Below are positions 32,875-40,905 of a stretch of DNA of 64,000 bases, piece after piece. This stretch comes from Candidatus Rifleibacteriota bacterium. Lineage in GTDB: Bacteria > Muiribacteriota > Ozemobacteria > Ozemobacterales > Ozemobacteraceae. The notes below the pieces were generated by a model, which saw only the letters and a program-made list of their open reading frames with translations, did not search any database and had not been told where the DNA came from. The position numbers and the translations under genes are program-made. Numbering within the stretch: position 1 is the first letter of the stretch; each line of letters opens with the position of its first letter. The DNA lies in assembly GCA_015233565.1 (NCBI GenBank), contig JADFXM010000022.1, positions 50,340 to 114,339 of the forward strand, read 5' to 3'.

Positions 32875-34551
32875 ATGGCTGAGCAATATATTTATACCAT
32901 GTACGGGCTGAATAAATATTACGGGCCTAAGCAAGTATTGAAAGACATTGGATTGTCGTTTTTTCCAGGCGCCAAAATCGGAATTGTCGGGGAAAATGGG
33001 GCCGGCAAATCCACTCTTCTTCGAATAATGGCCGGAATCGACAGCGATTTTGTCGGGCATTCCGAACCTGCGAAGGGCATCAAAATCGGTTTTGTACCAC
33101 AGGAACCAAAACTCGAAGAAGGAAAAACCGTACGACAGACTCTTGAATCCGCAATGTCGGGAGTTTTCAAAATTTTAAAAGAGTATGAGGAAATTTCCAA
33201 CAAAGTGGGAGAATTGGAAGGCGACGAAATGGAAAAGGCCATGGAGAAAATGGCCGTCCTTCAAGATAAAATAGACGCCTGTGGCGGCTGGGAAATTGAT
33301 ACCAAACTTTCGGTTGCCGCTAACGCACTTGTCCTTCCTCCTGATGAAAGTTTAGTAGACAATCTTTCCGGAGGAGAAAAAAGAAGAGTAGCCCTTTGCA
33401 AGACGCTTTTAGAACAACCAGATCTGCTGCTTCTTGATGAACCGACAAACCACCTCGATGCTGAAACTGTTGAATGGCTTGAAAATTATTTGAAGGAATA
33501 TCCTGGTACTGTAATCATCTCAACTCACGATCGATATTTCCTGGACAACATTACCAAATGGATATTGGAATTGGATGAGGGGCGTGGCATCCCCTTCGAA
33601 GGAAATTACTCATGCTGGCTTGCACAGAAAATAGAAATCCTTGCCAAAAACGAGAAAAAAGAGTCTCCGAGGCGACGCTCCCTTGAAAGAGAATTGAAGT
33701 GGATCAAAATGAGTTCCAAGGATCGCCATGAAATAGGACGTAATCGGCTTTCACACTACGAAGACTTACTTGTACGTGAAAAGTCCAACGAAGCCACGGA
33801 GAACACAGTCATTCAAATTGCCCCAGGAGAACCCCTAGGAGATCTGGTTGTAAAGTTTGACAAAGTTTCCAAAGCATTTGAGAAAAACAAACTCTTCGAA
33901 AATCTTTCTTTCAATCTTCCCAAGGGAGCAATTGTCGGAATAATCGGCCCAAACGGAACGGGCAAAACAACTCTTTTCAAGATCATCGCCGGCAAGGAAA
34001 AAGTCGATTCCGGAACACTATCTCTAGGCCCAGTTGTAAAAATGGCATGGGTTGATCAGCATCGAGACATTCTCAACGATGAAAAGACAGTGTATGAGGA
34101 AATCAGCGATGGAAAAAGTGAGATCTCTTTCGGGAAAACTGTAATTCCAACCCGCGCTTACTGTGGCCGCTTCGGATTCAAGGGATCAGATCAACAAAAA
34201 TTTGTAAGAGAACTTTCGGGAGGCGCTCGAAATCGGGTCCATCTCGCGAAGATTTTGAAATCAGGTGGAAACTTGATCCTCCTCGACGAACCGACAAACG
34301 ATCTTGACGTTGGCACCTTACGCATGCTCGAAGACGCAATTTCCGATTTTTCTGGGTGCATTATGGTCATCAGTCACGATCGATTTTTCCTGAATCGTGT
34401 ATGTACACATCTTTTGGTGTTTGAAGGCGACCAGAAAATCGTTTGGTTTGAAGGCACCTTCGAAGATTACGAAATTAAGCGCCGCAAAGAATTAGGAAAT
34501 TCCAAATTCGAAAATCGGCGAGCCAAATACCGCAAGTTTTCTTTGTCCTGA
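32875..34551 (+). CDS. ettA: Energy-dependent translational throttle protein EttA (ABC-F)
   Basis: The 558-residue length matches EttA (E. coli 555). It has two ABC ATPase domains: Walker A GENGAGKST (39-47) and GPNGTGKTT, signature motifs LSGGEKRR and LSGGARNR, and Walker B LLLLDEPTNHLD and LILLDEPTNDLD. The linker between them holds the P-site tRNA interaction motif region (RRRSLERELKWIKMSSKDRHEIGRNRL part). There are no transmembrane segments. ABC-F EttA binds the ribosomal E site and gates the first peptide bonds according to the ATP/ADP ratio. The start has AGAGGT upstream. Ordinary, well-conserved gene. Confidence 0.95.
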   Translation: MAEQYIYTMYGLNKYYGPKQVLKDIGLSFFPGAKIGIVGENGAGKSTLLRIMAGIDSDFVGHSEPAKGIKIGFVPQEPKLEEGKTVRQTLESAMSGVFKILKEYEEISNKVGELEGDEMEKAMEKMAVLQDKIDACGGWEIDTKLSVAANALVLPPDESLVDNLSGGEKRRVALCKTLLEQPDLLLLDEPTNHLDAETVEWLENYLKEYPGTVIISTHDRYFLDNITKWILELDEGRGIPFEGNYSCWLAQKIEILAKNEKKESPRRRSLERELKWIKMSSKDRHEIGRNRLSHYEDLLVREKSNEATENTVIQIAPGEPLGDLVVKFDKVSKAFEKNKLFENLSFNLPKGAIVGIIGPNGTGKTTLFKIIAGKEKVDSGTLSLGPVVKMAWVDQHRDILNDEKTVYEEISDGKSEISFGKTVIPTRAYCGRFGFKGSDQQKFVRELSGGARNRVHLAKILKSGGNLILLDEPTNDLDVGTLRMLEDAISDFSGCIMVISHDRFFLNRVCTHLLVFEGDQKIVWFEGTFEDYEIKRRKELGNSKFENRRAKYRKFSLS

Positions 34552-34586
34552 AGTTAAATCTTCAAATCGAGCAGACACACCGAATT

Positions 34587-34607
34587 CGGCCTCTTGTTAA
34601 GAGGCCG
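34587..34607 (+). terminator. Hairpin downstream of ettA
   Basis: CGGCCTCTT pairs perfectly with AAGAGGCCG around GTT, 35 bp past the stop. There is no T-run directly after it, so it may be a weak or Rho-assisted terminator. Confidence 0.5.
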
Positions 34608-34612
34608 GATGA

Positions 34613-34894
34613 ATCTGTTGAAAAATTCGACAGTGTAGCAATTACTGAATAAATCACCTTGAAATCCGCATGAACAGAGAAATACAAAATTAGGAGGAAT
34701 ATATTTTTTTGTTCTACCAAGGTTTTCTGCATTTAGCCTTTAATTTGAGCTAAAATTACCAGCCAGCTTGCTAAAGTGTCAAAAATTCCCTTTTTTCATT
34801 TTTAATTTACCCACCCAATATTTGGCCCTGCTTTCTCGCAGCGCCAGCGAGCCGCTTTGTACCGAAAAAAAATAGACCGGAATTTTCCAGCTTC
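34613..34894 (-). mobile_element. MITE-B, copy 5, diverged and split by MITE-C
   Basis: TCTGTTGAAAAATTC on the left and, after the MITE-C element, AAAAATTCCC...ACCCACCCAATA...CAGCGAGCCGCTTTGTACCG...GGAATTTTCCAG on the right match the family in the same order as the copy at 14527. Ends are degraded. Confidence 0.55.
34629..34780 (+). mobile_element. MITE-C, copy 2 (152 bp), nested
   Basis: Starts GACAGTGTAGCAA and ends AGCTTGCTAAAGTGTC. It is flanked by AAAAATTC on both sides (34621-34628 and 34781-34788), an exact 8-bp target duplication. The interior is the reverse complement of 4541-4694. Confidence 0.85.
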
Positions 34895-35507
34895 AAACCT
34901 GATTTCCCAAAAAAAATAATAACTATGCAGAATTTGATTAAATTTCATGAACATTTGGTAAAAATTGCCATAGTTGCAATTGTAACTATGTATTATGGAG
35001 CAATATCTTTACAAATATAGTAATGATGCTCCTTAAGAAGCAACTAGCAATAAATTCTGCGGGAATTCAGGCTTCGAAACCCTTGTTAGGTAATTCTTCC
35101 GATTGTAGCACTTCCGGTAATTTTATCCCGTTTTAGCCTCCTCAATAATCTTCAACTGAGAATTTCGGCTAAGCAAGCTCTCCATCCCTTCACGAAAAAT
35201 CCTGTGAGCATCTGGTAAAATAACTCCGGATTCCATGAAGGTATTCTCTCCTCATCACTTTGTCCCTAGGTTTCCTGCTCTTTTTTATTTTTTTGCAGGA
35301 ACAATTTTCTCTGCCTTTATTTTTCTCCAAATTCTATTTTAATAATATCAAATCCAGAGGTCGGAAGATAGTGGGAGATTTCTGAAAAAAGTTTAAGCAA
35401 ATTACCCGAAGTTTGTCAGATCATTTTTCCAATTAATGACAGAAATTCTTAATATCTATCGGAAAATTCCTACAAAGTAGAGTTTCTTGCAATATTTAAC
35501 TGATTTT
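34895..35507. other. Intergenic, near-palindrome only
   Basis: At 34969-34990, CATAGTTGCAATTGTAACTATG is a 22-base palindrome apart from one central position pair. It could be an operator or the end of an unknown element. Otherwise the stretch is AT-rich and holds no gene I can support. Confidence 0.45.
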
Positions 35508-36206
35508 TCAGTTACTTTTTGATGGAGGAGAAATTTTGGGAAGCAAGTCATCGACAAGATGAGCCTGAATGACATATTTGATTAAATCAGCGTTGTTTTG
35601 AAATTGCATTTTTTCGAAGATCCTAGTTTTGTAGGTGCTTACCGTTTTGATGCTTAGGAAAAGACTTTCACCTATCTGTTTCAACGACTTCCCCATTGCC
35701 AATAAACGCAGCACTTGAAACTCTCGTGCGGAAAGATTTTCATGAAGCGCTTTTGTCTGGGTATTCAGATGAACCGCCAACTGCTCAGCCAATCTTGGTG
35801 TGATGAACTTTCCTCCGGTCGCCACTTTCCGTATTGCTGACACCAGCACTTCAGCGAGAGTATCCTTACATAGGTAACCTGCCGCTCCTGCTTTGATGGC
35901 CCGCATAGCATTATGTTCTTCTTCATACATGCTGATAATCAAAACCGGTAATTCAGGATAACGACTATTAATCGCTTCAAGAACATCGAAACCGTTTTCC
36001 TTGGAAAGGGTTAAGTCAAGTGTAACAACATTGAATTCCTGACTCGATAATTTAGCAAGAGCCTCACCCCCATCAGCTGCTTCACCTGTAACAATCATAT
36101 CACCTTCTTCAGAGACTATTTGGGAGATCCCTCTTCGGATAATGGGATGGTCATCTACCACAAGAATGCTGATTTTTCGCATCGAGCTGTTCAGGGTATC
36201 ATTCAT
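35508..36206 (-). CDS. NarL/FixJ-family response regulator
   Basis: The 232-residue protein has a receiver domain (about 10-130) with acidic pocket VVDDHP, phosphoacceptor Asp64 (VVTLDLTLSKENG) and switch Lys in YLCKDT. The C-terminal LuxR-type helix-turn-helix is at about 160-220 (LSAREFQVLRLLAMGKS, then SIKTVSTYKTRIFEKM). It regulates transcription when phosphorylated. The cognate kinase is the upstream gene (36252-37943), separated by 45 bp. AGGA precedes the ATG. The target genes cannot be named. Confidence 0.93.
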   Translation of the reverse strand: MNDTLNSSMRKISILVVDDHPIIRRGISQIVSEEGDMIVTGEAADGGEALAKLSSQEFNVVTLDLTLSKENGFDVLEAINSRYPELPVLIISMYEEEHNAMRAIKAGAAGYLCKDTLAEVLVSAIRKVATGGKFITPRLAEQLAVHLNTQTKALHENLSAREFQVLRLLAMGKSLKQIGESLFLSIKTVSTYKTRIFEKMQFQNNADLIKYVIQAHLVDDLLPKISPPSKSN

Positions 36207-36251
36207 TTATATTTCCTGGCTTAAATTATAAAGTTTAGCAAAATTCAATCA

Positions 36252-37943
36252 TTACTTGGCTGATTCGAATAATGGAATTGTCAAAATGATCTTAGTTCCT
36301 AGTCCTAAAGTACTTTCGATCTCCAACGTACCTCCAAAGCTCAGAAGTCGCTGCTGGATGCAAAACAAACCAAAGCCATTGTCAGAAGAGGCTGTATCCA
36401 ACTTGGGAACAAACCCCCTTCCCTTATCTTCAACGATGATTTGAAGGGAGTTGTTATTCGTTGCTAAAACTGATAGTTCGGCTTCCTTGGTTCCGGAGTG
36501 TTTCACCGAATTCATAATTAATTCACGTGCCGCCCCGAACAGAAACCCTCTAATTTCTGAGTTAGACGGCTCCACGGGTTTATTTTCGTGAATATGGAGC
36601 ATGAATTGGTATCTCTTTTCATAACGCTCAGCAAGCCACGAAAAGGCTGCCATCAACCCAGATTGATGAAGAACGGGCGGGTAAAGTTCCATGGTGAGAG
36701 AGCGCGAGGCAGTTATAGCCTCCCGAAGAACGTTGTCGATCTCTTGAATAGCAGACTGGATGGTTTGAGAATTACCGAATTTGATCAGATTTAACTGCAT
36801 TTGAGCGCTAACAAGCAACTGCTGTATGTGGTCGTGCAAAAACGTCGCCAATCGCTTTCGTTCGCTTTGTTCAGTCTTGACAAGATCGCAGGCTAAACAG
36901 CGAAGTCGCTCTGTTAATCGCTTTGCCTCCTCAGTTCGGTCGATTACCCGCTGCTCCAAGGACTCATTGAGATCCTTTAACTGCTGTTCAACCCGCTTGC
37001 GATCATTGATGTCTTCAACTATTGCAATATGATACGGTGCTTTAGGCTTTTTCCCTGATTCCCATAATGGGGAAACAGTAAGGTTAACCCATATGATATT
37101 TCCACTTTTATGCACATAACGCTTTTCAAAAGAAAATTCCCTTTTCTTTTCTTCATTCAACTGTTTAATTAATTCAGCATGTTTATGAATATCTTCACGA
37201 TAAGTAATATCCATGAAGGTTTTTTGTAACATCTCCTGAACGGTATAACCTACAAAATCACAAAATGTTTGATTTATTCGGAGAAATTGCCCGGTTTCCG
37301 AATTCACTAAAGCAACGCCAATTGCAGCTTGCTCGAAAATGGCATGAAATCGATCATCGCTTTCTTTCTTTGCTTCATCACTACGCTTGGATTCACTGAT
37401 ATCAATCAATGTCATACTGATTGAATTTTCGTCTCCGATGGTTTTTAAAATAGCAATCAAGGATACCCAGACAAAAGGTCCGTCAACTTTTTTTAATCGC
37501 AGTTCACAGGTCTGTTGTTTACCAGTTTCAAGAAGTTGCTTGTGAAATGAAAAAAAGAGGCCCAGATCCTCTTGGGAGATAAATTGGGTCAATGATTGCT
37601 TTATTAACTCACTCTTGGGCATCCCAAGAAGGGTTGAAGCAGGGAGATTGAGTTCCAAAATTCGCCCGTCCTCACTTAAGGTAAAATAGGCTACCGGGGC
37701 TCGGTCGTAAAGGTCTAAATACCGCCTGTTAACAGCTTTTAACTCCATTTGCGTCCAACGCAATTCCTCATTTTGCATTTCCAACTCGATCTCATGCATC
37801 TGAAGATTGTAAAGCAGCTCTTGGATTTCTTCTGATAAGCTCCCGGGTTCAGGCAATGGAAGAGTTTTTCTCTCCTTTGAGGTCATTTGAGATTGTTGAG
37901 GTAGGTCAACAAGCTCTTTGGTTAGCTTTTCTCTCGGTCTCAT
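36252..37943 (-). CDS. PAS-domain sensor histidine kinase, HisKA_3 (NarL-type)
   Basis: A 563-residue protein without transmembrane helices, so a cytoplasmic sensor. An N-terminal helical segment (LQMHEIELEMQNEELRWTQ) leads to two PAS domains (about 80-190 and 205-325). Next come the dimerisation helix with ERKRLATFLHDHIQQLL (phosphorylated His in LHDH) and an HATPase_c domain with NSVKHSG, DKGRGF and GFGLFCIQQR. This architecture pairs with NarL-type regulators such as the next gene. PAS domains may sense redox, oxygen or a small ligand. No cofactor residues are diagnostic. Confidence 0.92.
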   Translation of the reverse strand: MRPREKLTKELVDLPQQSQMTSKERKTLPLPEPGSLSEEIQELLYNLQMHEIELEMQNEELRWTQMELKAVNRRYLDLYDRAPVAYFTLSEDGRILELNLPASTLLGMPKSELIKQSLTQFISQEDLGLFFSFHKQLLETGKQQTCELRLKKVDGPFVWVSLIAILKTIGDENSISMTLIDISESKRSDEAKKESDDRFHAIFEQAAIGVALVNSETGQFLRINQTFCDFVGYTVQEMLQKTFMDITYREDIHKHAELIKQLNEEKKREFSFEKRYVHKSGNIIWVNLTVSPLWESGKKPKAPYHIAIVEDINDRKRVEQQLKDLNESLEQRVIDRTEEAKRLTERLRCLACDLVKTEQSERKRLATFLHDHIQQLLVSAQMQLNLIKFGNSQTIQSAIQEIDNVLREAITASRSLTMELYPPVLHQSGLMAAFSWLAERYEKRYQFMLHIHENKPVEPSNSEIRGFLFGAARELIMNSVKHSGTKEAELSVLATNNNSLQIIVEDKGRGFVPKLDTASSDNGFGLFCIQQRLLSFGGTLEIESTLGLGTKIILTIPLFESAK

Positions 37944-38316
37944 AATCTTCTCTCATTTTAATTTGGAGTTGAGGCATTTATGTTGATTTTGTTTTGAATG
38001 AATAATTCAAATTTTTTCAATGTAATTGCCGACTGCTTGTTTTTTCACCAATTCCAGTCATTAACTCCTTGATAGGTAATTGTTCATCACAAAAACCACC
38101 CTTTCTTTAGCTAACAAAGAAAGAGCCAGATATCAACGTATCTCCTCTATTCGACGGCAAATCTATTTTTTAAAAATCCATTTTTTTTTCAATTTTTCAT
38201 TGTCTACTCATTGCCCCGAGTAAGTTTGAAAAAGTTGTATGATATTCCTTTTCTTTCTCGCTTCCGATTTTGAATTTCTAGCATAAATTCAAAAAAAAAG
38301 AAAGTCAGCAAAATTC
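37944..38316. other. Intergenic, nothing recognised
   Basis: The stretch is AT-rich with long A and T runs and no mobile-element ends of the families seen elsewhere. It includes the upstream region of the sensor kinase gene. Confidence 0.5.
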
Positions 38317-38691
38317 CTACATTACTGAGAAAAGGCCTGGAATTTCTGAAAAAACAAAGAACATTTTTGGATATTTCTGAGCAAAAAATAACAACTTCAG
38401 AATTCCTGACCCGTATATGAATTGATCGCTATTTTGCAGTATTGGTGCGGAATTTGAAAAAGCACTTTTTCCGGAAAAATTTGCCGACATTTCAAGACTT
38501 TCTCGAATAAAAAGTGCCATTTCAAAATACTCACGCATGAGGAAGTCTGAACTTATCAACCATCCTGAGGTTCTTGCAAAATTAGCAAATTCAAATTTGC
38601 GAAAAACATAACAATGATCATCAAACTTGAATTTCTTTTTGTCCGATGTGCAATTTTTATACAATTCAGCAAGAAGCTTTTTGAAAGTCAA
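38317..38691 (-). CDS. Hypothetical small protein, middle encoded by a MITE
   Basis: A 124-codon frame starting with TTG at 38691, a few bases after a strong GGAGG. The frame is interrupted by a MITE-A short element (38398-38549), which supplies residues 48-98 without breaking the frame. The outer parts (MTFKKLLAELYKNC..., ...FAQKYPKMFFVFSEIP) match nothing I know. Either a small gene survived an in-frame insertion (152 bp plus 5-bp duplication is 157, not a multiple of three, so the downstream part would have changed frame), or the frame is fortuitous. The arithmetic favours a truncated or altered gene, or chance. Confidence 0.25.
   Translation of the reverse strand: MTFKKLLAELYKNCTSDKKKFKFDDHCYVFRKFEFANFARTSGWLISSDFLMREYFEMALFIRESLEMSANFSGKSAFSNSAPILQNSDQFIYGSGILKLLFFAQKYPKMFFVFSEIPGLFSVM
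38398..38549 (+). mobile_element. MITE-A, short type, copy 1 (152 bp)
   Basis: Starts CAGAATTCCTGACCCG and ends GAGGAAGTCTG. It is flanked by AACTT at 38393-38397 and 38550-38554. The interior matches the inverted copy at 48474-48624 (for example CATTTCAA, AAAAAGTGCCATT). Confidence 0.85.
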
Positions 38692-38803
38692 ATTTCCTCC
38701 CTCCCAATTATTTAAAATATTGGAAAGTTTGGAAATAATGTAAAATCAGGAAAAAAATAATGGGAATTAACTATTTCCATTATTTAATAGTTGGGCCGAA
38801 TTT

Positions 38804-38933
38804 CAGGGCAAACGCTTTTAAATTCCTGAAACAAACATAAATACTGTAAAATTTGAGAAAAAAATTACCTGTGTCCAAATTCCTGAGACTAGCTTAAATA
38901 GTAGATCTCGATGGTTTTAATGCGTTTGCCCTG
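38804..38933. mobile_element. MITE-D (130 bp) with 10-bp target duplication
   Basis: Starts CAGGGCAAACGCTTTTAAA and ends TTTTAATGCGTTTGCCCTG, inverted repeats of 19 bp with two mismatches. Flanks are GGCCGAATTT on both sides (38794-38803 and 38934-38943). The single copy lies just past the stop of the hybrid kinase gene. A long duplication of this size is typical of IS4-related elements. Confidence 0.82.
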
Positions 38934-38959
38934 GGCCGAATTTAAGCAAAAATGCCAAT

Positions 38960-40894
38960 TCATTTCCGGTCCAGTAATTCACAAAGTTTGGCAGAAAGAT
39001 CCTTTTTCGAAAAGGGCTTCTGGATAAAATTTGCCTTTTCATCCAACACCCCATGTTGAGCAATTACGTCGGCTGGGTACCCTGACATGAACAAATATTT
39101 GATTTTTGGAAAAACAGACAGGACATTTTTTGCAAGCTCGCAGCCGCTCATCTCGGGCAAAATCACGTCAGTTAAAAGGAGATGAATTTCACTGTGATAT
39201 TCCTTTGCAAGTCGAAGGGCTTGGCCTGGGTTGTTAGCTGCCAAAACAGTGTATCCCTTGCTTTCAAGCAAATTAGTGATGAGTTCCAATAAAGCAATTT
39301 CGTCTTCCACAAGAAGAATTGTTTCATGGCCACGAATGGGGGGTTCCTCAATATCAGGTGCAGGAAGTTTTTCAGTGTTTCCAATATATCGAGGGAAATA
39401 TATCGAGAAGGTTGTTCCCTGTCCCTTATTGCTGTCGACGGTGATAAAACCGCTGTTTTGTTTAACGGCGCCGTAAACCGTAGCCAAACCAAGACCAGTG
39501 CCGCTGCCCAATCCTTTGGTCGTAAAAAAAGGTTCAAAGATGTGTTCAATAGTTTCTTTATCCATGCCACACCCATCGTCGTTCACTGTCAGTTTCACAT
39601 ATTCGCCCGGAGCAAGACCCAAAGCAACTGCTGAGGATCCTTCAAGGAATGTGCTGTTTCCTGTCTGGATGGTTATCTTGCCCATCCCGGAAATTGCATC
39701 CTTGGCGTTAACACATAAGTTGGCCAAAATCTGGTCGATCTGGGACGGGTCCATTCTGACCATCCATAGATCATTTGCTGGCAACCAGTTAAGATTGATA
39801 TTCTCACCGATGATCCTTTGCAGCATACTAAGAATTCCCAGCACAGTCTCATTTAAATTGAGCACCTTAGGAGCGATAGTCTGTTTGCGTGCAAAGGCAA
39901 GTAATTGCCTGGTGAGATCGGCTGAACGTGTTGCAGCTTTGCGAATTTGGGTCAAATAAGCATGAATGGGCTGTTTGGGATCTACTTGATCCATTCCCAT
40001 TTCTACAAACCCGAGGATTACACCAAGCATATTGTTGAAATCATGCGCAACGCCACCCGCTAACCGCCCCACCGATTCCATCTTCTGGGCTTGCAGCAAC
40101 TGGGTTTGGAGTTCTTGTTTTTCTCTCGCGGAACGCTTCTGTTCAGTAATGTCCCTGAAAACAATTACACTGCCAGGACTTTCACCGTTTTCATCTTTGA
40201 TTGGGGCAGCGCTATCAGAAATTGGAAGCTCTGTTCCATCCTTCGCAATCAGAAGGCGATCAGTAATTAAATTGATAATCAATCCTTCAGAAATTACCTT
40301 TTCCAGTAAATGCTTGTCCAGGTCAGTATCTTCTTCTTTTAGGTTTAGAACTTCGCTAAGTTTTTTTCCAAGAGCATCTTCTTTTTTCCATCCGGTCAAC
40401 TTTTCAGCAACCGCATTCATAAAGGTTATCACTCTGTTTTTGTCGGATGCAATTACCGCATCACCAACACTTCGAAGAACAGCAGCCAACCAGAGTTCCA
40501 TCTTTCTTATTCTGTCTTCTGCCCGCTTCTTGTATATAGATATTTCAATTGAAATGTGCAAATCTCTATCTTTAAAAGGCTTTGTAAGGAATCCGTAGGG
40601 TTCTGCCATTCTAGCCTGCTCCAGAACAGAGTCTTCACCGAACGCCGTAAGAAAAACAATCGGTATTTGATATAGATCTTTTATCTTCTTTGCAGCCTCA
40701 ATTCCGTTCATACTTCCTTTCAACACGATATCCATAAGTATCAGGTCGGGTCTGTTTAAATCGGCTTTTTTTATCGCTTCCATTCCAGTCGAAGCCATAG
40801 CGCAGACAATATAACCATTTTTCTCAACACTTTTTCCCAAATCCGCAGCCACGATTTCCTCGTCTTCGACAATCATGATTCTAAATTTTGACAA
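38960..40894 (-). CDS. Hybrid histidine kinase: REC-PAS-HisKA-HATPase-REC
   Basis: A 644-residue cytoplasmic protein starting with TTG behind AGGAGG. The N-terminal receiver (1-122) has phosphoacceptor Asp55 in [14 protein letters not shown] domain (about 135-255) follows, then HisKA with [16 protein letters not shown] (phospho-His), HATPase_c ([30 protein letters not shown]) and a C-terminal receiver with Asp in [13 protein letters not shown]. It is a signal-integrating hybrid kinase with no separate output domain. The gene upstream, 11 bp away on the same strand, encodes a membrane kinase, so phosphate may flow from that protein to the N-terminal receiver. Confidence 0.92.
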   Translation of the reverse strand: MSKFRIMIVEDEEIVAADLGKSVEKNGYIVCAMASTGMEAIKKADLNRPDLILMDIVLKGSMNGIEAAKKIKDLYQIPIVFLTAFGEDSVLEQARMAEPYGFLTKPFKDRDLHISIEISIYKKRAEDRIRKMELWLAAVLRSVGDAVIASDKNRVITFMNAVAEKLTGWKKEDALGKKLSEVLNLKEEDTDLDKHLLEKVISEGLIINLITDRLLIAKDGTELPISDSAAPIKDENGESPGSVIVFRDITEQKRSAREKQELQTQLLQAQKMESVGRLAGGVAHDFNNMLGVILGFVEMGMDQVDPKQPIHAYLTQIRKAATRSADLTRQLLAFARKQTIAPKVLNLNETVLGILSMLQRIIGENINLNWLPANDLWMVRMDPSQIDQILANLCVNAKDAISGMGKITIQTGNSTFLEGSSAVALGLAPGEYVKLTVNDDGCGMDKETIEHIFEPFFTTKGLGSGTGLGLATVYGAVKQNSGFITVDSNKGQGTTFSIYFPRYIGNTEKLPAPDIEEPPIRGHETILLVEDEIALLELITNLLESKGYTVLAANNPGQALRLAKEYHSEIHLLLTDVILPEMSGCELAKNVLSVFPKIKYLFMSGYPADVIAQHGVLDEKANFIQKPFSKKDLSAKLCELLDRK

Positions 40895-40905
40895 GCGATT
40901 CCTCC

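Noticed and set aside
34969..34990. Operator for the downstream two-component genes
   Set aside because: The near-palindrome is more than 500 bp from any start codon and on the far side of the response-regulator stop, so a regulatory role for those genes is not supported.
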